34,313 nucleotides of DNA from an uncultured Candidatus Melainabacteria bacterium (lineage in GTDB: Bacteria > Cyanobacteriota > Vampirovibrionia > Gastranaerophilales > Gastranaerophilaceae): positions 1 to 34,313 of the forward strand of contig CAKVJE010000008.1 in assembly GCA_934754735.1 (NCBI GenBank). The letters are read 5' to 3'. The position numbers and the translations under genes are program-made. The notes beneath the pieces were generated by a model. The model was not told where the DNA came from, did no database searches, and saw only the letters and a list, made by a program, of their open reading frames with translations. Shown one piece after another: positions 30,534 to 34,313 of this stretch (position 1 is its first letter; the number at the start of each line of letters is the position of its first letter).

Positions 30534-31709
30534 ATGAACATCCAACAAATTTCTAATTTTATTCCAAAGTTTGCAGTTAATAATAATCAAAATACTAATA
30601 GTGCAATCTCAACGAATTTTGGCTTAAAAATGTCCTCTCCGTTAAAACGTGATACTGTTTCTTTTAGAGGGACTCCAAAACTTGCTGACAAAACTTGGGA
30701 AATTAATAAAGCTACAGCGATGAAAATTAGAAAGAAGTTAGAACCAAGAGCAAGACGTGTATTTGATTTAATAGATAATACATTCGGAGATTTAGTAGCG
30801 ACTCCAAAAGATCCAGAGGGCCCAATTCTAGAAATCGGACGCAGACTTAAATCGGTAAATTCGATAGCCGAAAAAACCGGTAGCAGACAATGGGTAAATT
30901 CTAATGAAATTATTGAAAATATGACGGATTTGATTGGGGCAAAAATTGTTTTAAGAGATTCTAATAAGAATACAGTCGATAGTGTATTAGGTCGTTTCAT
31001 TCCTATGATAAAATCCGGTGTTATTGAGCTATTAGAAATTGAAAATAAACGTCCGGTGGTGGTAAAAGGATTTCCGGAAACAGAAGCTTCTAAATATGAT
31101 TATGCGTCAATTAATATGCTAAAGAAAATGGCTAATATTCAAAATACCGTTTGGAAAAAAGGTGGTAATAAAGCTAAGGTTGCAACAAAACTTGATAATG
31201 ATTTTACAAATGCGAATTACTGTGCTATTCACTATTTATTTAGAATTCCTGGTAAGAATGCTGTTACATTCGAATTACAAGTATTGGGTAATAATACAAA
31301 TAAAGCAAAACATATAGATGATGCAGTTTATAAAATTATGGATGGTAAGAATCCAAGCATAAGTTCAGACGAATTTAAACAATTGTTCGCTCCGTTAGAT
31401 AAAACCGGTAAATTCTTTGAAAAAGAACCTAATGCGCAAGATATAGTGCAGAATGCAAGAGAATTGTTTAATAAATATCGCAGTGAAGTATTCTTATACC
31501 AAAGAACAAAAGCAGACATGCCTTATTCTACAAAGAAAGTTCAAGAACAATTCTTGCCAATACCTTATAGATTATTCCCGGAAGATATTGAACGACGATA
31601 TGGTATTTCTTCATTAGATTTTGACTTCAATAATATTGCTAAAATTCAACAACGTGCAGAGCGCGAAGCTGAAAAAGCTGAAAAAGCTGCAAAAGCGGGT
31701 AAAAAATAG
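30534..31709 (+). CDS. RelA/SpoT-fold protein with N-terminal FRG motif, 391 aa
   Basis: Residues 1-40 are polar and disordered, followed by 'DTVSFRGTP' (40-48). Residues 100-265 follow the RelA/SpoT synthetase order: 'RRLKSVNSIAEK' (103-114; R-x-K-S-x-x-S-x-x-x-K), 'MTDLIGAKIVL' (130-140; family L-T-D-[IL]-x-G-[IA]-R-V), 'NYCAIHYLF' (228-236; family G-Y-R-S-[IL]-H) and 'TFELQVLG' (245-252; family V-E-[IVL]-Q-[IV]-R). The Mg-binding Asp (D132), His (H233) and catalytic Glu (E247) positions are kept, while two Arg are lost (K137, L251). It could make an alarmone or pyrophosphorylate another target, or be inactive. The C-terminus is a Lys/Glu/Ala helix. TATACT lies 23 nt upstream and GAAAGG precedes the ATG. 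Not part of an operon. Confidence 0.65.
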   Translation: MNIQQISNFIPKFAVNNNQNTNSAISTNFGLKMSSPLKRDTVSFRGTPKLADKTWEINKATAMKIRKKLEPRARRVFDLIDNTFGDLVATPKDPEGPILEIGRRLKSVNSIAEKTGSRQWVNSNEIIENMTDLIGAKIVLRDSNKNTVDSVLGRFIPMIKSGVIELLEIENKRPVVVKGFPETEASKYDYASINMLKKMANIQNTVWKKGGNKAKVATKLDNDFTNANYCAIHYLFRIPGKNAVTFELQVLGNNTNKAKHIDDAVYKIMDGKNPSISSDEFKQLFAPLDKTGKFFEKEPNAQDIVQNARELFNKYRSEVFLYQRTKADMPYSTKKVQEQFLPIPYRLFPEDIERRYGISSLDFDFNNIAKIQQRAEREAEKAEKAAKAGKK

Positions 31710-31715
31710 TAAATT

Positions 31716-32027
31716 TTAGGATGTTGTTTGTTGAAAAAATAACATTCCATCGTTATCAATGCTATTTTTCATGCCTTTATGAGTCAAGGTTTTGTAATTT
31801 ATAATATCGTATTTATATGGTGTAGGTAGTTCATCTAGCTCTCCTGCAATGCGTGCAATATTGTCGTTTTCATCAGTTAACCAAATTGCAAAATCAATGT
31901 CTGAGTCATTGCGGTATGTACCTTTTGCGCGAGAGCCATATATGCAAACTTTTTCTATATTTGGCCTAGATTGAAAGTATGCAATTAACTCGTTTATAGT
32001 TCTTTCCGGGAGTCCAAATTTATTCAT
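31716..32027 (-). CDS. MNT-type minimal nucleotidyltransferase
   Basis: A 103-aa protein from the ATG at 32027 (a TTG at 32042 also opens the frame). It shows the polymerase-beta-like signature 'IYGSRAKGTYRNDSDIDFAI' with the G-S-R-A-K-G loop and the D-x-D metal pair in 'SDIDFAI'. MntA-type members act as antitoxins by AMPylating a HEPN toxin. No HEPN gene is adjacent: upstream lies dapL and downstream a convergent gene. The ATG overlaps the stop of a 14-codon leader ORF, which itself has a good ribosome site; the gene itself has none, so it should be read by re-initiation. It is likely co-transcribed with dapL. Orphan antitoxin or free nucleotidyltransferase. Confidence 0.82.
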   Translation of the reverse strand: MNKFGLPERTINELIAYFQSRPNIEKVCIYGSRAKGTYRNDSDIDFAIWLTDENDNIARIAGELDELPTPYKYDIINYKTLTHKGMKNSIDNDGMLFFQQTTS

Positions 32028-32064
32028 GAAAATCTTTTTCAATACGTTCTTTTAATCTACTCAT
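32020..32064 (-). CDS. 14-aa leader ORF overlapping the MNT gene
   Basis: ATG at 32064, stop TAA at 32022-32020, peptide MSRLKERIEKDFHE. AGAGGAT lies 4-5 nt upstream, the only Shine-Dalgarno in the region. Its end overlaps the MNT start by 8 nt in another frame, a layout typical of translational coupling. It begins 12 nt after the dapL stop. It could instead be the remnant of a longer gene. Confidence 0.5.
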   Translation of the reverse strand: MSRLKERIEKDFHE

Positions 32065-32076
32065 ATTTATCCTCTT

Positions 32077-33246
32077 TTATCCGAACAATTTTTCAAATCT
32101 TTTCATTGCTTCTACGGTATTTTCATAAGAGCCAAACGATGTTAAACGGAAGTAGCTTTCGCCGTTTTTCCCGAAACCGGCACCGGGAGTTCCTACTATT
32201 TGTGCATTTTCTAGTAAATAATCAAAGAATTCCCAAGATTTCATGTTGTTAGGGCATTTTAACCAGATGTATGGTGAATGTTTTCCGCCAACATGCCAGA
32301 TTTCGCATTTTTTTAATGTGTCGGAAATCATCTTTGCATTTTCTTTGTAATAATCAATATTTTCTTTAATTTCTTTTTGACCTTCTTCGGAAAAGACTGC
32401 TTCAGCGGCTCTTTGTACGATATAAGGCACCCCATTGAATTTTGTTGTTTGGCGTCTTAACCACATTTTGTTTAGTTTACCTAAATTCTTAGGAACGATT
32501 GTATAACCGCATCTTGTACCGGTAAATCCGGCAGTTTTTGAAAGTGAACAGAATTCTATTGCACAATCTTTTGCGCCTTCAATTTCATAAATGCTTCTTG
32601 GTAATTCAGAATCTGAAATAAAGCATTCGTAAGCGGAGTCAAATAAAATTATCGCGTTCATTGATTTAGCGTAATCAACCCAAGCTTGCAATTGTTCTTT
32701 ATTGTAAACCGCACCGGTTGGGTTGTTAGGTGAGCAAATATAAATAATATCAGCTTTTACATTTTTGTCCGGTAGCGGTAAGAACTTGTTTTCACCATTT
32801 GCGTCAACAAAAACAACTTTTCTGCCAGCCATAACGTTTGTGTCAACGTAAACAGGATAAACAGGGTCTGGTACGAGAACGGTATTTTCTTTTGCAAATA
32901 AATCCAAAATGTTTCCTAAATCACTTTTTGCACCGTCAGAAATAAAGATTTCGTCCAAATCTAGTTCGACATTATGAGATTTGTAATATTTTTGAACAGC
33001 TTCACGTAAAAAATCATAACCTTGTTCAGGCCCATATCCTCTAAAAGTTGCTTGAACTCCCATTTCGTCAACTGCGCTATGCAATGCTTTTACAACAGCT
33101 TTACATAATGGCAAAGTAACATCGCCAATACCTAATTTAATAACTTTTTTATCAGGGTTATTTGCAACAAATTCGTTTACTTTTTTTGCAATTGTAGAAA
33201 ATAAGTAGCTTTGTTCAAGATTTTCGTAATTAGTGTTTATGTTCAT
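32077..33246 (-). CDS. dapL: LL-diaminopimelate aminotransferase
   Basis: A 389-aa class I/II PLP aminotransferase that converts tetrahydrodipicolinate directly to LL-diaminopimelate, the pathway used by cyanobacteria, plants and Chlamydia. N-terminal 'YLFSTIAKKVNEF' and 'KLGIGDVTLPL' are DapL-specific; 'RGYGPEQGYDFLREAV', 'SDGAKSDLGNI', 'CSPNNPTGAVY' and the PLP-lysine motif 'SLSKTAGFTGTRCGY' follow. Slightly shorter than the usual ~410 aa. TGAGGAT precedes the ATG, and a promoter with TTGTTT-17-TATAAT lies 60 bp upstream. Provides meso-DAP for peptidoglycan via DapF and lysine. Confidence 0.94.
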   Translation of the reverse strand: MNINTNYENLEQSYLFSTIAKKVNEFVANNPDKKVIKLGIGDVTLPLCKAVVKALHSAVDEMGVQATFRGYGPEQGYDFLREAVQKYYKSHNVELDLDEIFISDGAKSDLGNILDLFAKENTVLVPDPVYPVYVDTNVMAGRKVVFVDANGENKFLPLPDKNVKADIIYICSPNNPTGAVYNKEQLQAWVDYAKSMNAIILFDSAYECFISDSELPRSIYEIEGAKDCAIEFCSLSKTAGFTGTRCGYTIVPKNLGKLNKMWLRRQTTKFNGVPYIVQRAAEAVFSEEGQKEIKENIDYYKENAKMISDTLKKCEIWHVGGKHSPYIWLKCPNNMKSWEFFDYLLENAQIVGTPGAGFGKNGESYFRLTSFGSYENTVEAMKRFEKLFG

Positions 33247-33304
33247 ACTATCCTCATTTGTTATGTATTTAGTGAAGTGTTTAGCTTCTCTGCTCTTCGT
33301 TTAT

Positions 33305-33333
33305 ATTATATATAAATTTAAATGATTAAACAA
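33305..33333 (-). promoter_or_regulatory. Promoter of dapL
   Basis: Minus strand TTGTTT (33333-33328), 17-bp spacer, perfect TATAAT (33310-33305). The transcript would have a leader of about 50 nt that carries the ribosome site. Confidence 0.6.
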
Positions 33334-33396
33334 GCACACGACGCTAGTTGTAATTTAATAATGTTAATATTTGTTAAGATACAAAGAATATAAGGT

Positions 33397-33426
33397 CAAT
33401 TTTTATTCCTTAGTAAACTTTATATA
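33397..33426 (+). promoter_or_regulatory. Shared promoter type (copy C) for the right-edge gene
   Basis: CAATTTTT (33397-33404) with AATTTT (33398-33403) exactly 17 bp from TATATA (33421-33426), as in copies A and B. Followed by a leader and AGGAAAAG before the ATG at 33455. Confidence 0.5.
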
Positions 33427-33454
33427 TATAAGGTTAGGTTAATAGGAAAAGATT

Positions 33455-34313
33455 ATGGTTGCAGTTGGTAGAATATTAGATTGTGCAAAACCTTTTACTG
33501 AAAAAGGGTTTAGATTAGCAAGAAAACAAACATTACCGGCAGAAAATTTGCAAAAGTATTTACAAGATGCTGAAATTTCATTACCAAAAGGTGTTTCGAT
33601 TTTCGAAAAAGCTAAAAGTTTTGACGAAGTTGTTATTCAATATAAACATAAAAGGCCTTCTAGTTTTGAAAATATTTATGAAAATAAAATATTATCCTTA
33701 AAAGACGAAAGTGGCAATTTATTACAACGTATAAAGATTGGCTTTGACAATACTGTAACAAAGGTAACAAACTATAACTATGGCGAAGTTGTGTTACAAA
33801 ATAAAAAAAGTTTTTTACCTTCAAGATATAAACTTCGTTTTGATATTGCAGAAACTCCGACTCATAATAGACGCCAAATAACTTCTTTTTGTAATGGCAA
33901 TGAGACACATTACAAAGAAGTTGATGTAATATTATACCCAAAATCAAAATATGATAAAGGAGCAATTAAAACAACGTATGAAACAATGCCACAAGGAATG
34001 GGAAATGCTTTTAGTGCAGAAACAACAAAAATTGAAAATTGTGGAAATAAAAAGAGTTTTTATTCTAGAATTTCATATTATGAAGATAAAACAGGTAAAG
34101 TAGAAAACTATTCTTCTTCTGTTGGTTGGGACATGAATACTCAACATCTTGATTATGATAAATATTTGCATTGTAGAGTTCAATCAAATCCCCAACGTGT
34201 TGCAAAATCAGCTTTAAACCAAATGGGACTTAAAGATGTAGAATTAAGGTTTAAACCAATGGAGAAAATTTGTTATGGATATGAATATTCAAAAAATGGA
34301 AAACAACATATTT
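33455..34313 (+). CDS. Unknown protein, 3' end outside window
   Basis: Open from the ATG at 33455 to the right edge (286 codons, no stop). AGGAAAAG lies just upstream and promoter copy C ahead of that. No family recognised. The N-terminal 25 residues are basic ('CAKPFTEKGFRLARKQ'). The body alternates polar strands rich in Lys, Asn and Tyr: 'NLLQRIKIGFDNTVTKVTNY', 'RYKLRFDIAETPTHNRRQI', 'KSFYSRISYYEDKTGKVENY', which look like related beta units of about 60-80 residues, as in a repeat-containing surface or effector protein. No signal peptide or hydrophobic helix. The minus-strand frame opposite it is a shadow. Confidence 0.65.
   Translation, partial: MVAVGRILDCAKPFTEKGFRLARKQTLPAENLQKYLQDAEISLPKGVSIFEKAKSFDEVVIQYKHKRPSSFENIYENKILSLKDESGNLLQRIKIGFDNTVTKVTNYNYGEVVLQNKKSFLPSRYKLRFDIAETPTHNRRQITSFCNGNETHYKEVDVILYPKSKYDKGAIKTTYETMPQGMGNAFSAETTKIENCGNKKSFYSRISYYEDKTGKVENYSSSVGWDMNTQHLDYDKYLHCRVQSNPQRVAKSALNQMGLKDVELRFKPMEKICYGYEYSKNGKQHI

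Noticed and set aside
30587..31000. Minus-strand ORF of 137 codons
   Set aside because: It is antisense to the RelA/SpoT-like gene, whose motifs and ribosome site are convincing.
33660..33965. Minus-strand ORF of 101 codons
   Set aside because: It lies antisense inside the long open plus-strand gene starting at 33455, has no ribosome site and an implausible composition.
1..34313. tRNA genes, CRISPR arrays, transposases, phage modules, rRNA
   Set aside because: I looked for GTTCGAATC-type T-arms, regularly spaced repeats and transposase motifs on both strands and saw none; a covariance search could still find a small RNA.

Overview
The window looks like chromosomal DNA from a gut Vampirovibrionia/Melainabacteria-type bacterium, most likely Candidatus Gastranaerophilales. 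This rests on strong AT bias, cyanobacteria-like housekeeping genes (dapL, yvcK with N-terminal membrane helices, a long Rel), and several large proteins of no known family that share a short N-terminal S-F-[KR]-G motif. No tRNA, rRNA, CRISPR array, transposase or phage module was seen. The assignment is inference from gene content, not from a marker gene.

Layout. 1-5.0 kb: end of a beta-propeller protein, an O-methyltransferase, then a thioesterase-rluB-coaE run and a PurD-like ATP-grasp protein whose active site looks degraded. 5.0-7.6 kb: a solitary ribbon-helix-helix regulator, a DnaJ-type co-chaperone with half a zinc finger, a 138-bp GC-rich palindromic element and queE. 7.6-16.6 kb: lineage-type proteins of 191, 727, 143 and 674 aa mixed with der, an L,D-transpeptidase, an XRE/zinc-ribbon regulator and a lytic transglycosylase. 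16.6-19.85 kb, minus strand: a compact RiPP-type cassette made of an 87-aa candidate precursor ending in a Cys/Asp/Ser-rich tail, a radical SAM/SPASM enzyme and a PqqD-like recognition protein, with a very AT-rich 472-aa unknown gene upstream. 19.9-24.0 kb: birA-oadG-oadA-oadB, a sodium-pumping oxaloacetate decarboxylase with its own biotin ligase. 24.1-34.3 kb: an FKG-motif protein, rel, pxpA-yvcK-panB, a divergent RelA/SpoT-fold protein carrying the FRG motif, an MNT nucleotidyltransferase behind a 14-codon leader ORF, dapL, and a partial unknown gene running off the right edge.

How the genes fit together. BirA should biotinylate OadA, whose decarboxylation drives Na+ export through OadB. 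DapL feeds lysine and peptidoglycan synthesis, while the L,D-transpeptidase and transglycosylase act on the wall. Rel and the RelA/SpoT-like protein may both touch alarmone metabolism. The RiPP cassette has its own promoter and a very strong ribosome binding site on the precursor.

Two regulatory patterns stand out. Seven genes have a sigma70-like -10 box only 6-9 nt upstream of the ATG and no Shine-Dalgarno, which predicts leaderless mRNAs. Three other genes (RHH regulator, 727-aa protein, right-edge gene) share a different promoter, CAATTTTT then TTTATATA, with identical spacing.
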